In this document: piece after piece, positions 16,305 to 16,541 of the stretch
How the letters are laid out: each line of letters starts with the position of its first letter
Numbering within the stretch: position 1 is the stretch's first letter
Source of the DNA: an uncultured Clostridia bacterium
GTDB lineage: Bacteria; Bacillota; Clostridia; TANB77; CAG-508
Direction of reading: 5' to 3'
DNA length: 16,541 nucleotides
Assembly (NCBI GenBank): GCA_947626705.1
Contig: CANQTJ010000020.1
Location: 1-16,541, forward strand
Notes under the pieces: model-generated
What the model was told of the DNA's origin: nothing
The model's input: the letters and a program-made list of their open reading frames with translations, nothing else
The model's database searches: none
Position numbers and translations under genes: made by a program

Positions 16305-16541
16305 TTATAAATTTTTAATTTCGTCTATTGTTAATCCTGTTGTTTGGCTTATTGTTTCAATATCAATATTTTTCTTTTTTAAGTTTTTGGCTACTTCTTT
16401 TATAGCGTTATTATAGCCATTTCCATATCCTTTATCATAACCAGCTTCTTCAATATCTGCCTGGTCCATTATATATTTTTCTCTTAATTCTGCTAAATAT
16501 CTTTCATGTTCATCTTGACTTATTTCTTCTAGTACTTGTTT
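16305..16541 (-). CDS. Rpn/PD-(D/E)XK nuclease family protein, C-terminal 78 residues (5' end outside window)
   Basis: The open frame runs in from the right edge and stops with TAA at 16305-16307. The visible part reads as the C-terminal tail common in Rpn-type (recombination-promoting nuclease, also called PDDEXK_2 transposase-like) proteins. It has a helix LEEISQDEHERYLAELREKY, a Gly-spaced helical stretch (EEAGYDKGYGNGYNNAIKEV), then AKNLKKKNIDIETISQTTGL and TIDEIKNL. That last part fits the family's short helix-turn-helix-like end, typically ISEITGLS-EEI. The nuclease core with its catalytic Asp/Glu/Lys residues would lie outside the window, so activity cannot be judged. Rpn genes are often multicopy. 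The assignment is from recalled family patterns. Confidence 0.75.
   Translation of the reverse strand, partial: KQVLEEISQDEHERYLAELREKYIMDQADIEEAGYDKGYGNGYNNAIKEVAKNLKKKNIDIETISQTTGLTIDEIKNL

Noticed and set aside
1..16541. Possible UGA recoding, since no gene in the window with a visible end stops at TGA
   Set aside because: Trp is encoded by TGG in the conserved proteins and all frames close normally with TAA or TAG. Avoidance of TGA stops is ordinary in very AT-rich genomes.

Overview
The window comes from a very AT-rich, low-GC Gram-positive bacterium, most likely a member of the Clostridia and possibly an uncultured gut lineage. The evidence is the mreBCD-mrdA-minC shape and division cluster, strong AGGAGG-type ribosome binding sites, Sec signals with sortase-type C-termini, two small proteins that resemble unnamed clostridial families, and the tail of an Rpn/PD-(D/E)XK family nuclease. 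The standard genetic code fits: every gene with a visible end stops at TAA or TAG, and Trp is encoded by TGG.

Layout. Positions 1-5248 (+ strand) hold the 3' part of mreB, then mreC, mreD, mrdA (a class B penicillin-binding protein 2) and minC. They look like one co-directional operon for lateral wall synthesis and septum placement. mreD and mrdA are best read from TTG starts. Two sequence-related 17-bp palindromic hairpins sit just before mreD and just after mrdA, so they bracket that pair. minD and minE, which usually follow minC, are absent here. minC instead runs tail-to-tail, 3 bp apart, into two small overlapping minus-strand genes (5252-6071): a poly-Asn protein of 158 aa and an Asn/Tyr-rich protein of 116 aa with a hydrophobic tail. 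A strong plus-strand intrinsic terminator is embedded inside the 116-aa gene and probably ends the mre-min transcript.

Positions 6072-6570 form a divergent intergenic region. It carries a clear sigma-A-type promoter reading right, a long (about 200 nt) leader and a weaker leftward promoter. It drives a two-gene surface-protein operon: a 1645-aa secreted, membrane-anchored protein with DUF11-like and SdrD-B-like domains (6571-11508), and, 15 nt later, a 1473-aa adhesin-like protein (11524-15945). The second protein has an N-terminal Cys/Gln thioester-type (TQXA-like) domain, two CnaB/SpaA-type domains with complete Lys-Glu-Asn isopeptide triads, two SdrD-B-like modules and a TPSTG sorting signal. 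The pair looks like a stalked, covalently cross-linked surface adhesin system. No sortase gene is visible. A strong terminator closes the operon.

Positions 15946-16304 are non-coding and packed with inverted repeats: two terminators, a GAA-triloop hairpin and a third terminator-like stem. After this, the C-terminal 78 codons of an Rpn-type nuclease gene enter from the right edge on the minus strand.
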